Shown here one piece after another: positions 32,757-44,325 of a stretch of DNA of 64,000 bases. Source of the DNA: Deltaproteobacteria bacterium RIFCSPLOWO2_12_FULL_60_19 (GTDB lineage Bacteria > Desulfobacterota > Binatia > UBA9968); the NCBI GenBank assembly GCA_001798595.1, contig MGSS01000064.1:1-64000 (forward strand), written 5' to 3'. A program made the translations under genes and the position numbers. A model generated the notes under the pieces. The model had not been told where the DNA came from and ran no database searches. It saw only the letters and a program-made list of their open reading frames with translations. Position 1 is the first letter of the stretch, and the number at the start of each line of letters is the position of its first letter.

Positions 32757-33521
32757 ATGCCCACCGTCGGCGTCGTTATTTTCAGCACGGAGAGCATGAA
32801 GCATCTGGCCGAGTGCTTGAACAGCGTGGCCTGGGCGGATGAGATTTTGATGCTTCACGCCGGCGCGCCGCCGCCGGAGCTTCCAACGATCGCGGGCCGG
32901 CCGATCAAGTTAAAGACGGTGGATTCTCTGGTCGAGGCCGCCGCCCCGTGCGAGGAGATCGACAGCGAGTGGGTGCTGCGTTTGTGGGGCGAGGAGCGCG
33001 TTGAGCCGGAGCTCAAGGAGGAGTTGCAGGCATTGCGCCAAGGCGGGTTAAAGGACGGCGGATCGACTTATCGGGTCCCGATTCGCTCTTATCTCCTGGG
33101 CGGATGGGCGATAGGGAGCGTCTCCGGTGCGAGCCCCGCCCTGCGGCTCTACCAAAAGAGCGTCGGCCCCGGAGTCGGCTCGCGGATCAAGACCGAAGAG
33201 GCAAGAGTTTTGCGGCGCGGCTGGATCGAAGACTATTCCTGCTCGGAGCTGAGTCGCGCGGTCGATTACGTCCAGCTTCTCAGCGACTTTTGGGCGCGGC
33301 GGTCGGGCCTCAGGAAGGCGCCGCCCGGCGCGATGCGGGCGGCGCTTGGTTCGCTGCGGGTTTTTTTTCGGATACTCGTTGCCAACGGAATATTTTTTCG
33401 CGGGCTGGCGGGCGTGGCGTTAGCGGCGCTGGCCGGCTATGCGGTGCTGCTGTCGGAGGCGAAATTGTGGGAAGCGAAATACGCGGGGGCGCGGGAAAGC
33501 GCGCCTAAGCAGGCGCCATGA
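32757..33521 (+). CDS. Degenerate GT2 (WaaE/KdtX-like) protein lacking catalytic acids
   Basis: ATG at 32757 is chosen. The 254-residue protein aligns by eye with the intact WaaE-like protein at 62844: VVIFSTESMKHLAECLNSVAWADEILML matches its start, and SEWVLRLWGEERVEPELKEEL matches SKEWVFLVDSDEQVSPELKEEI. In the second block the D-x-D metal site is replaced by LWGEE and the DSxSTD segment is gone. A C-terminal membrane segment (about residues 205-235) remains. The reading frame is open, so it is a maintained pseudoenzyme or a recent casualty. Confidence 0.7.
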   Translation: MPTVGVVIFSTESMKHLAECLNSVAWADEILMLHAGAPPPELPTIAGRPIKLKTVDSLVEAAAPCEEIDSEWVLRLWGEERVEPELKEELQALRQGGLKDGGSTYRVPIRSYLLGGWAIGSVSGASPALRLYQKSVGPGVGSRIKTEEARVLRRGWIEDYSCSELSRAVDYVQLLSDFWARRSGLRKAPPGAMRAALGSLRVFFRILVANGIFFRGLAGVALAALAGYAVLLSEAKLWEAKYAGARESAPKQAP

Positions 33522-34291
33522 CGGCATCGGCCTGGCTCTGGGGCGAGCTTCCCGACGGGTTCAAGAGAGTTGACGAGCTTCCGGGGCGGATTGTGATCGT
33601 GCGGCGGGACGTGGAGACCTTTATTCCCGTCGACGCGCTGTTCGCGCAAGGGGAAATGTCGGAGGATAGCCGTTTTGTCGGGAGAGCGAGGCTCGGCCTG
33701 GTAAGGCTCGCCAACGGCGAGGAGGCGTTGTTGCGTCCCTACCGCCACGGAGGGTTGCTGCGCGGTTTGACTCGCGGGATATTTTGGACCTGGCCGCCGC
33801 GCCCGCTAAGGGAGCTGGCGGTCACCGAAGCGGCGCGCCGCAGAGGGGTGGCGACCGCCGAGATCGTCGCCGCTCTGGTGGAGCGGGTCGCCGGGCCGCT
33901 TTACCGTGGATGGCTTGCGATTCGCGTGCTTGAAGGCGCCCTCGATCTGTGGAGCGCCCTGCAAGGGCATGAGTTTGCCGCCGGCGGTAAATCGGCGATG
34001 ATTCGCGCTGCGGCTCAAGCGGTAAGGGAGATGCATCGCAAGGGCGTGTATCACGGCGATCTTAACCTTAAAAATATTCTAATTCGGCCCGAGGGCGGCG
34101 GACTCAAGGCCTACGTGATCGATCTGGACAAGGCGATTCTCTTCCCGCGCGAGGTGCCGGCGCGAAAAGCCCGGGCCAACCTCGCGCGCCTGCGCCGTTC
34201 GGTTTGCAAGCTGGACCCGCAGGGACTGCGCGTGTCGGGGGCCGACTGGGAGGCGCTCATTCGCTGCTATCAAGGCGCTGCGCACGCATGA
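33518..34291 (+). CDS. LPS kinase-like protein (InaA/KdkA/WaaP superfamily), first of three
   Basis: The 257-residue protein has a protein-kinase-like fold with a glycine-poor N-lobe, then the catalytic loop HGDLNLKNILI (about residues 175-185) and a following YVIDLDKAIL metal motif. Kdo/heptose kinases of this superfamily phosphorylate LPS core. It overlaps the preceding gene by 4 bases and the next GT9 by 4 (ATGA), so it is in one operon. Confidence 0.8.
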   Translation: MTASAWLWGELPDGFKRVDELPGRIVIVRRDVETFIPVDALFAQGEMSEDSRFVGRARLGLVRLANGEEALLRPYRHGGLLRGLTRGIFWTWPPRPLRELAVTEAARRRGVATAEIVAALVERVAGPLYRGWLAIRVLEGALDLWSALQGHEFAAGGKSAMIRAAAQAVREMHRKGVYHGDLNLKNILIRPEGGGLKAYVIDLDKAILFPREVPARKARANLARLRRSVCKLDPQGLRVSGADWEALIRCYQGAAHA

Positions 34292-35328
34292 AGCCGAGCC
34301 CGAACAGGATCTTGATCGTGCTGCACGGATCGGTCGGCGACGTCACCCGGGCGATTCCCCTGGCGAATCTCGTGCGCAAGGGGTTTCCTCAAGCGTTTAT
34401 CGCATGGGCGGTCGAGCCGGCCTCCGCGCCGCTGGTGGAGCGGCATCCGGCGATCGACGAAGTCATCGTATTTGGGCGCGCCGACTGGCGCCGCAGTCTA
34501 TGGCCGTTTCTTCGACGGATACGCGCGCATCGGTTCGATCTGGCTCTGGACCTCCAGCGGCATCTCAAGAGCGGTCTCATCAGCTGGTGGTCCGGGGCGC
34601 CCGCGCGGGTCGGATTCCACCGCCGCGACGCCAAGGAGCTGAACTGGGTGTTCAACAACCGGCACATTCCGCCGGCGGAGGCCGGGACTTCAAAGCTCGC
34701 GGATTACTTGAAGTTTGCCGAGCTTCTCGGTATAGAGCCGCATCCCATCGCATGGAATTTTTCGCTGGCGGCGGACGAAGCGGAGCAGGTCGGCGCGATC
34801 GTCGACGCGGTCGGGGCCCCGTTCGCCGCTTTCTACGTGGGAGCGCGATGGGAAAGCAAGCGCTGGTTTCCCCGCGAGACGGCGAAAGCCGCGGCCGAGG
34901 TTCACCGGCGCTACGGGCTTGAGGTCGTTCTCCTGGGAGGGCCGGAGGACGTCCCGTTCTCGCAGGAGGTCGAGCGCCACGCCGCCAGTCGACTATTCGA
35001 TTGGACCGGCCGGACAACGTTGCGCGAAGCGATCGGGATTTTAAGCCGCGCGAAGATCGCGGTCGGGCCGGACTCCGGTCTCATGCATCTCGCGGCGGCG
35101 GTCGGGACGCCGGTCGTCTCGCTCTGGGGAGCGACGGACCCGGCGCGCACCGGACCTTTCGGGTACGAGCGGTTGCTGGTTGAGGGAAGGGCGGCTTGCG
35201 CGCCGTGCTATCTCAGACGCTGCCCGATCGGACGGGTTTGCATGCGTTCCATCACGAGCGAGAGCGTTGTCGAAAAAGCCGGCGAGGCGCTCTCCTGGAA
35301 AGGCGGAAATCGTGGCGCGGCCCGCTAG
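34288..35328 (+). CDS. GT9 heptosyltransferase-like enzyme, second
   Basis: The 346-residue protein starts MKPSPNRILIVLHGSVGDVTRAIPL, and its C-terminal half has GARWESKRWFPRE, VVLLGGPEDVP and VGPDSGLMHLAAAVGTPVVSLWGATDPARTGPFG, the GT9 donor-binding blocks. It resembles WaaC-type heptosyltransferase I. The C-terminus has CAPCYLRRCPIGRVCM, a Cys cluster shared with the first GT9. The start is the ATG in the ATGA overlap with the kinase gene. Confidence 0.87.
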   Translation: MKPSPNRILIVLHGSVGDVTRAIPLANLVRKGFPQAFIAWAVEPASAPLVERHPAIDEVIVFGRADWRRSLWPFLRRIRAHRFDLALDLQRHLKSGLISWWSGAPARVGFHRRDAKELNWVFNNRHIPPAEAGTSKLADYLKFAELLGIEPHPIAWNFSLAADEAEQVGAIVDAVGAPFAAFYVGARWESKRWFPRETAKAAAEVHRRYGLEVVLLGGPEDVPFSQEVERHAASRLFDWTGRTTLREAIGILSRAKIAVGPDSGLMHLAAAVGTPVVSLWGATDPARTGPFGYERLLVEGRAACAPCYLRRCPIGRVCMRSITSESVVEKAGEALSWKGGNRGAAR

Positions 35329-36184
35329 CTACCTGCGGCGTTACGACGGCGGCTGGCGTCTCCTCGTTCTTCGGGACGCGTGGAGCGATGCCTTCTGGGC
35401 GGCGGTGCGCTCGGAACTGGAAAACGCTGCGCCGGCGCGCCATCCTTTGACCCGGCGCTTGCGTTTTCCGTGCGGGAGCGGAGGCCGCGATTATTTTTTG
35501 AAGCTGTACTTTCCGTCGACCGGCGTTGCCGGCGGCCTCAAAGATCTGCTTCGCGATTCAAAAGCGCTCCGCGCTCTGAAGCAGGGCGAGGCGCTGAGCC
35601 GCAACGGCTTTCACGCCCCGCCGGCGATCGCGGCGGGGGAAGAGAGGATGTGCGGCCTGCTCAGACGCGCATTTTTGTTGACGGTCGAGATCGAGGCCCG
35701 GCCGATCGCGGCGCTGCTGCGCGAGCAGTTCACGCCGCCGCTCGACCGCATGCGGTTGGCGAGAAAGCGGGCCTGGCTGAGAAAGCTGGCGCTCGAGACC
35801 CGCAGGCTCCACGAACTCGGCTTTGTTCACGGCGATCTTGTCCCGTCGAACATCTTCGCCCGGCCGGAGCAAGAAGAGGTGACGTTTTTCTACATGGACA
35901 ATGACCGAACGCGGCGCTATCCCGCCTGGACGCCACAGCGGCTTTGGCGGAGAAATCTCGTCCAGCTCAACCGCTTCGTTCTGCCCGGGATCTCGCTCCA
36001 GGATCGGATGAGATTTTTGCGTGGCTATCTCGGAGAGCGCCCTTGGACCGAAGGCGAGCGGCGCCTGATCCGTTGGCTGGAGTCAAAGACGCGGCAGCGA
36101 CGCAAGGAATGCGAGCGGATCGAAACACCAGTCAGTTTTCGGGAGCTTATGAGATGGAACGGCCCTTTCGCCCGAAATTCCTAA
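35312..36184 (+). CDS. LPS kinase-like protein, second of three
   Basis: I choose GTG at 35312 (VARPASYLRRYDGGWRL), 17 bases inside the GT9 gene; the ORF track's start at 35180 lies deep in that gene. The 290-residue protein has the N-lobe DYFLKLYFPSTGVAGGLKDLLRDSKALRALK and the catalytic loop FVHGDLVPSNIFA (about residues 168-180), followed by a YMDNDRT metal motif. It is related to WaaP/RIO-like LPS kinases. Confidence 0.8.
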   Translation: MARPASYLRRYDGGWRLLVLRDAWSDAFWAAVRSELENAAPARHPLTRRLRFPCGSGGRDYFLKLYFPSTGVAGGLKDLLRDSKALRALKQGEALSRNGFHAPPAIAAGEERMCGLLRRAFLLTVEIEARPIAALLREQFTPPLDRMRLARKRAWLRKLALETRRLHELGFVHGDLVPSNIFARPEQEEVTFFYMDNDRTRRYPAWTPQRLWRRNLVQLNRFVLPGISLQDRMRFLRGYLGERPWTEGERRLIRWLESKTRQRRKECERIETPVSFRELMRWNGPFARNS

Positions 36185-37635
36185 AAGAAATATGGGACGC
36201 GATTGACCCGCAGGGCGGGCCTCCGCTTCAGAGCGAGGGTTTGGAGGCGCAGGCTCTGGCGCGCCCGGTTCTCCATGTCGGCATTCTGATCGCGCTGGCG
36301 GTCGTCTATTACTTCGCCCACATCGGCGCGAAAGTGCTCGAAGGAGACGAGGCCACCTACGCGCTGCTGTCCAAAACCATCGCGATGACCGGCGATTGGG
36401 GCCGGCTCGCGCTCAACGGCGAGCCTTACCTGCGCAAGCCGCCGCTCTATTTCTGGCTCACTGCGGGCCTGTTTCAGTTTTTACCCATTTCAGGATTCAG
36501 CGCGTCCGTCGTGTCATCTCTCTTCGGCGTTGCGGATACTTTGCTTGTTTATGCGCTCTGTCGCGTGATGTTCCCTGGCTGGGTGACCGCGTTCGCCTCC
36601 TCGCTCGCCTATCTCACGACGCATGAGGTGCTCCACTGGAGCCGCGGCGTCCACCTGGAGACGCTGGTGACCTTTTGGCTGCTGCTCGGTCTTCTTGCCG
36701 TTTACTGGTCGGTGCGCCGTCCTGCGGCCACGGCGCTCGTGGGCGCGGCGCTGGCCGGCGGCTGGCTCTCCAAAGGAGTACAGGGTTTGTATCCGGCGTT
36801 GATTCTCGCTCTGGTCTGGATGAAAGAGCGCATTCTCTTTCGGCGGCTGCTGTCGATCTGGGGCGTGATCATCGTCTGTTTGTTTGGGGTTGCGGTAGCG
36901 AGCTGGATTTGGATCGGCGGCGACGACGCGAAAGTTTTTATCGAAGGCTATCTTGTGAGGCAGGTCGGCGCCAAGCTCTTCAGCAGTCTGGTTCCCCACC
37001 ATGGTTATTGGTGGTATTTTCGTCTTCTGTTCGCGACGTATTGGCCGTGGTTGCCCGCAGCCGTGATCGGCATCATACTGCTCGCGCGGAGCTGGCGCAG
37101 CTCGGTGGGGAGCAGGGTCTGGCTCCTGTTCGCCGCGGTGGTGATTGTCGCGATCTTACTGACTACGGAAAAGCGGAGCCGCTATCTCTTTCAACTCTAC
37201 CCCGTCCTCTCGGTCGCTTCCGGCATCGCTCTGGCCCGCTGGGCGAGACGCTTTCCACGACTGCCGTCGTTGCTCGTCGGCCTGACCTTAGTGGGCGCGG
37301 TCGCTCTCGGTATCTTCGGGGGGCGGCGCTCGGCGCCGGCGGGAAAGACGGCGGATACGGTTCTCATCGCAGCGCGGCTCGAAGCAAGACCCGTGCGGCC
37401 GGTCCTCATCACGGGGCAGACACAGCATGGGCGGCCGAGAGTGGGAAGAATCCTTGGATTCTACGCGGCGCCGCTGCTTCGCACCTGCAAAGCGCGCTGC
37501 CTGGAGGAGGCCGTTCCGGGCTCGACCATTGTGACGCGGGCGGACGAGGCGGATCAGGTGGCTGCTGCGGTCGGCGGTAGGGTGGCTTACGGCAACGGCA
37601 CCCTGGCGATCGTTGTCGTGCCGGAGAAATCTTAG
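36154..37635 (+). CDS. ArnT/PMT-like membrane glycosyltransferase
   Basis: The 493-residue protein has a cytosolic N-terminus, then about ten hydrophobic segments. After the first comes the periplasmic acidic motif KVLEGDEATYALLSKTIAM and the YLRKPPLYFW motif, both typical of ArnT (GT83) and PMT enzymes that use polyprenyl-phosphate sugars. A soluble C-terminal part (about residues 385-493) follows. The substrate is unknown, but modification of lipid A or glycan in the periplasm is likely. It overlaps the second kinase by 31 bases. Confidence 0.85.
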   Translation: MERPFRPKFLKEIWDAIDPQGGPPLQSEGLEAQALARPVLHVGILIALAVVYYFAHIGAKVLEGDEATYALLSKTIAMTGDWGRLALNGEPYLRKPPLYFWLTAGLFQFLPISGFSASVVSSLFGVADTLLVYALCRVMFPGWVTAFASSLAYLTTHEVLHWSRGVHLETLVTFWLLLGLLAVYWSVRRPAATALVGAALAGGWLSKGVQGLYPALILALVWMKERILFRRLLSIWGVIIVCLFGVAVASWIWIGGDDAKVFIEGYLVRQVGAKLFSSLVPHHGYWWYFRLLFATYWPWLPAAVIGIILLARSWRSSVGSRVWLLFAAVVIVAILLTTEKRSRYLFQLYPVLSVASGIALARWARRFPRLPSLLVGLTLVGAVALGIFGGRRSAPAGKTADTVLIAARLEARPVRPVLITGQTQHGRPRVGRILGFYAAPLLRTCKARCLEEAVPGSTIVTRADEADQVAAAVGGRVAYGNGTLAIVVVPEKS

Positions 37636-37668
37636 CAACGGCCGGTTAGCCGAGGGCGCGCGCCTCCC

Positions 37669-38199
37669 ATGGGAAAGATCTTCGGCCTGGGCTTGAGCAA
37701 GACCGGCACGACGAGCCTGCATCAGGCGTTCAAACGTTTAGGGCTGAACAGCGTGCACTACCCTCATAAGAAGGAGATCTTCGTCGGAGACTTCGGCTGG
37801 GTTGACGGCCATGACGCCGTTTCCGACATCCCCGTTGCGCCTTATTACCCGCAGCTCGACAAGATTTATCCCGGCTCCAAGTTTATCCTGACCGTCAGGG
37901 AGGTCGGCGAATGGCTTGAGAGCATGCAGCGATGGTGGAGCCAGCCCGCCAGGGTCTCGGACTACATGATTCGCATGCGGATTGCGGTGTACGGGGTTCA
38001 TGCGTTCCACGCCGACCGTCTGCGCTACGTTTACCAAAAACATATGAAGGACGTGACGGAATATTTTCGCAACCGGCCGCGCGACTTTCTGGTGTTCAAT
38101 ATCTGCGGCGGCGAAGGCTGGGAGAAGCTCTGCCCCTTTCTCGATCGGCCGCCGCCGGGCGGCAATTTCCCTTGGGTGGTCCCCGGCGATAAGAAGTAA
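37669..38199 (+). CDS. Sulfotransferase family protein, short form
   Basis: The 176-residue protein has the PAPS-binding P-loop-like motif FGLGLSKTGTTSLHQAF at residues 5-21, and FILTVREVGEWLESM, the equivalent of the 3'-phosphate-binding helix. It ends with a C-terminal GDKK. This is the compact sulfotransferase_4-like type, smaller than the other four. The acceptor is unknown. PAPS would come from the sat-cysC gene 2.1 kb downstream. Confidence 0.82.
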   Translation: MGKIFGLGLSKTGTTSLHQAFKRLGLNSVHYPHKKEIFVGDFGWVDGHDAVSDIPVAPYYPQLDKIYPGSKFILTVREVGEWLESMQRWWSQPARVSDYMIRMRIAVYGVHAFHADRLRYVYQKHMKDVTEYFRNRPRDFLVFNICGGEGWEKLCPFLDRPPPGGNFPWVVPGDKK

Positions 38200-38245
38200 A
38201 ATAGATACAGGCTCTATTTCTTTTCGCTGTCAGTGTTCCTGTTAA

Positions 38246-39383
38246 ATGAAGATCGCGCTGGCGCACAAGAGACTGGCTCTTTCGGGCGGGACCGAACGGG
38301 ACTTTTATCGCACCGCGGAAGGTCTGCGCGATCTCGGTCATGAGGTTCATCTGTTCTGCGCCGAACTCAGGACCGCTCCGCCCGGCGGCGTCGTCGTCCA
38401 CCGGATAGCCGTGCCGCCGTTGGGACGGACGGTCCGAATGCTCGCCTTCGCGTTTCGGGGTCCCAGGGTCGTTCGGCGGCACGGCTGCGATGTCTCGATC
38501 AGCTTTGGGCGCATGGCGTGGCAGGACGTGCTGCGCAGCGGCGGCGGCTCCCATCTGGTTTTTTTGGACAAGATGAAGGTCGGAGAGAACTTTTTGCGGC
38601 GCTTGTGGCATAGCGTGAGCCTGTATCATCGGAGCCTCTTGGCCGTGGAGCGGCTCCAGTTTCAAGCGGGGAACTACAGGCAGATTCTGGCGGTGTCGGC
38701 GGAAGTGAAGCGGGAGATCGTTGCGACTTACGGCGTGCCGGAAGAAAGAGTCTGTGTGATCTACAACGGAGTGGACGACCGGCGATTTCACCCGCGCAAT
38801 CGGGAGACGGTGCGCGCCGCGATCAAGCGGCAGTGGTCGATTCCCCTCGATCGGCGGCTGGCGCTGTTCGTCGGCAGCGGCTTTCAGAGAAAGGGCTTGG
38901 AGAGGCTGCTGCGGGTTTGGGGAGCCGAGCGACTCAACGACGTCTATCTTCTCGTGGTGGGCGACGATCAACAGATCGCCCGCTATCGTTTGCGCGCTGA
39001 GCGGGAATTCGGCGGGCGCGTCGTTTTCGCCGGCCCGAGGGAAAACGTGGAGGATTATTTCGCCGCCGCCGATATTTTTCTTTTGCCGGCCTTTCAAGAG
39101 GCTTTCGGCAACGTGGTATTGGAGGCCTTGGCTTCGGGGCTTCCGGTTTTGGTGAGCCGCGAGGTCGGCGCCTCCGAGGTGCTCAGCGGCGCGATGGAAG
39201 AAGGCTTTCTGGTTTCCCCCGACGACCCGGCTGCCGTCGAATCGCAAATTCGCGCGTTGCTCGACCCGAGTCGCTGGAGCGATCTCTCTCAGCGCGCTCG
39301 AAAGATCGGCGAGCGCTACTCGTGGAACAACCACTTTCAGGAGCTCGAGCGCCGCCTCCTGGCGGTGGCCGAACAAAAACGCC

Positions 39384-39400
<17 letters not shown>
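38246..39400 (+). CDS. GT4 glycosyltransferase (WaaG-like)
   Basis: The 384-residue GT-B protein starts MKIALAHKRLALSGGTERDF, has the AVSAEVKREIVATYGVPEERVCVIYNGVD hinge region, VGSGFQRKGLERLL, and the donor-binding EAFGNVVLEALASGLPVLVSREVG segment with the E-x7-E motif. Its N-terminus resembles LPS core glucosyltransferase WaaG. It ends overlapping the third kinase gene by 17 bases. Confidence 0.88.
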
Positions 39401-42015
<2,615 letters not shown>

Positions 42016-42083
42016 GTTGACGAGAAGCGTCTTTCCGACTCTGTCCACGACATCCGCCAATAGGCTGCAGGGAGGTGCCGACG

Positions 42084-43196
42084 ATGCGCTTTATAGCCGA
42101 ATCAATCTCAAACCTGTTTGCGGGGACTCGTCGCTCCCGCGAGAGAAGACGCCATGAAAGGATGGTCACGAAATCGTTGACCGGGAAACGAGCGGACTTG
42201 CGTGATCTGTACGACGGTTGGCTGGAGAACAACATCATTTCGGTCAAGTGTCCGGTGGTTTTAATCTCGCAGCTTCAACGTTCCGGCGGGACTCTTTTAT
42301 GCCAGCTGTTTGACGGCCACCCTCAATGCCACGTGCATCCGCCGGAATGGCACATCGCCTATTCGGGCAAGGGCGCATGGCCGGAGTTGGATTTAGGGGC
42401 GCCTCCGGAAGAATGGTTCAAGATCCTGTTTGAGACCCAAGTCTCAACCGCGTTCCGGAAGGGATATCAAAAGTTTGCCGGGGACGAGGTGGATCGATTC
42501 CCGTTTCTTTTCCTGCCGTCTCTCCAGAGGGAAATTTTCCTCCGCTGCCTAACCCGAACGAAAGTGACGTCGCCGCGAGACGTGTTTGACGCTTACATGA
42601 CTTCTTACTTCAATGCGTGGCTGGACAACCAGAATCGCTACGGCCCGAAAAAGATCGTGACGGCCTTTGCGGCGGGATTTGCGACGCGCGAACGGAACGT
42701 CGAGCGGTTTTTTGATGTCTATCCCGACGGAAAGCTTCTATCCACCATCAGGGATCCCGAAACGTGGTACGTCTCGGCGCGTGGATACAGTGAGAAACGC
42801 TGGGGGGACTTCGAGCATTCCCTGGGCCAGTGGCAACAGGCCGCTCAATCAATGTTGAAGAGCAAAGAGAGATACGGGGATCGTGTTTGCATCCTGAAAT
42901 TTGAGGACGTCTTGGCTCACACCGAGGCTACCATGCGCTCACTTGCGCCCAATCTTGGCATTCATTTCGACAATGCTTTGCTGGTCCCCACGTTCAATAA
43001 GTTCCCGATCAGGGCGCATTCGAGCTTTCCGGTGGAGAGCGGAGGCGTGGTGCTCGATCCTCTGTCAAGGCGCGAACTGCTAACCAGCAAGGAGAGGGAT
43101 GCCATCAAGCGTCTCACGGGTGAGACATATGAACGAGTCGTGCAATTTGCTCTCCGCGTCGAAAGGCTATCTGCCCTTGAGCAAAAGCAAGTGTGA
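42084..43196 (+). CDS. Sulfotransferase family protein, 370 aa
   Basis: ATG at 42084 has GGGAGG 9 bases upstream. After a basic N-terminal stretch (RRSRERRRHERM) comes the PAPS-binding motif VVLISQLQRSGGTLLCQLFDGHP (about residues 59-81), followed by EWHIAYSGKGAWP and the 3'-phosphate segment LLSTIRDPETWYVSARGYS. It is a larger sulfotransferase_3-like type. It follows sat-cysC by 68 bases and is likely in the same transcript. Confidence 0.83.
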   Translation: MRFIAESISNLFAGTRRSRERRRHERMVTKSLTGKRADLRDLYDGWLENNIISVKCPVVLISQLQRSGGTLLCQLFDGHPQCHVHPPEWHIAYSGKGAWPELDLGAPPEEWFKILFETQVSTAFRKGYQKFAGDEVDRFPFLFLPSLQREIFLRCLTRTKVTSPRDVFDAYMTSYFNAWLDNQNRYGPKKIVTAFAAGFATRERNVERFFDVYPDGKLLSTIRDPETWYVSARGYSEKRWGDFEHSLGQWQQAAQSMLKSKERYGDRVCILKFEDVLAHTEATMRSLAPNLGIHFDNALLVPTFNKFPIRAHSSFPVESGGVVLDPLSRRELLTSKERDAIKRLTGETYERVVQFALRVERLSALEQKQV

Positions 43197-43288
43197 TCGG
43201 AGAAGCGTGCGTCACGCGCGCGATCGCGGGAGACCGCTTCCGTAACGGCGCACAACACGCCTGCTATGATCGGATCGATGTCCAGGGG

Positions 43289-43414
43289 ATGAATTCCAAG
43301 GACATCATCTGTATCGTCGGGATGCACCGGGCCGGGACCTCAACGGTCTCACGGCTGACTCCCCGGACGAAAGCTGCGATGACTGTTTCAGCAGGCAATG
43401 CGAGGCTGGCCTAA
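43289..43414 (+). pseudogene. Sulfotransferase N-terminal remnant
   Basis: From ATG the frame reads MNSKDIICIVGMHRAGTSTVSRL, almost the start of the sulfotransferase at 44326 (VCIVGMHRSGTSMVSRLLN), then turns into unrelated sequence and stops after 41 codons. The rest is missing, and the next gene starts 3 bases later. A broken duplicate, overlooked at this size. Confidence 0.7.
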
Positions 43415-43417
43415 TCC

Positions 43418-44272
43418 ATGCTCGTTGAAAAGGTGAGACTCCCCGTCGTTCGATGGAACCTTACAGCCAACGCCCGGCTCTACCAGCAAGCCGATGCTCT
43501 CGTCGTTTCGATACCGAAAAGTGGCCGGACTTGGCTGCGTGTGTTTCTCTATGCGTATTTCTGCCGGCTTGACGACAGGCCCTTTACCATGCGCAGCGAT
43601 GCTCTGACTACGGGGACGCCAAGAGTGGAATTTACGCACGATGTCTGGCTTAACATGACGGCCAGGAAGATCAAACATTGGCTGCTCGGCAGGTCCGTCA
43701 TCCCTCCATCTGTTCGGCGTAGCAAGCCCATTATCTTGATGGCGAGAGATCCGAGGGATCTCATCGTCTCTTACTTTTTTCAGCTGACGACGAGAAGGCA
43801 CGGATACCGCCGTCTCACGTTGACCAAACTGGTTCGTCACCCAAAATTCGGTATCCGAACAGTCGTCGATGTCATGAATCAGTGGATGGGTGAGTGGGCA
43901 GACCGACGGGATTTCAGGTTTCTGCGTTACGAGGATTTGAAGAAAGACCCGGAACGGCACTTTCGCGGAGTGCTGAGTTTTCTGGGATTTGCCGAGGTTG
44001 TCGAGTCGGCGCTGCGCCATGCACTGGATTTTTCCAGCTTTGAGAACATGAAGGCGATGGAGGCGACGGGTGGGTTTAAATCACGGAAATTAACGCCTGC
44101 AGACGGGTCCGATCCAGAGTCCTACAAGGTTCGCAAAGGGAAGGTAGGAGGATACATCAACTACCTGGCCCCCGAGGATATTGCGTATGTGAATCGGGCG
44201 CTCGCGGAGCTCGATCCGCGATACGGCTATACGGTCCGGGGGCAAGAGGAGCCCGACAGGTCGGGCGCGTGA
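43418..44272 (+). CDS. Sulfotransferase family protein, 284 aa
   Basis: The PAPS 5'-phosphate loop is VVSIPKSGRTWLRVFLYAYF (about residues 28-47), and the 3'-phosphate segment is LMARDPRDLIVSYFFQ, both classic for sulfotransferase domains. The C-terminal KVRKGKVGGYINYL matches the RKG-x-x-G-x-W/Y end. It is closely similar to the inverted paralogue at 61681-62496. It is in the sulfation block. Confidence 0.9.
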   Translation: MLVEKVRLPVVRWNLTANARLYQQADALVVSIPKSGRTWLRVFLYAYFCRLDDRPFTMRSDALTTGTPRVEFTHDVWLNMTARKIKHWLLGRSVIPPSVRRSKPIILMARDPRDLIVSYFFQLTTRRHGYRRLTLTKLVRHPKFGIRTVVDVMNQWMGEWADRRDFRFLRYEDLKKDPERHFRGVLSFLGFAEVVESALRHALDFSSFENMKAMEATGGFKSRKLTPADGSDPESYKVRKGKVGGYINYLAPEDIAYVNRALAELDPRYGYTVRGQEEPDRSGA

Positions 44273-44325
44273 CGCAGAGCCGACAAGTCTCCATGTATGT
44301 GTGCCTGCGAAGCTAAGAGTCGTTC

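Noticed and set aside
35944-36153. Upstream extension of the ArnT-like ORF
   Set aside because: It overlaps the second kinase gene in another frame and is Arg-rich; ATG at 36154 gives a normal N-terminus.
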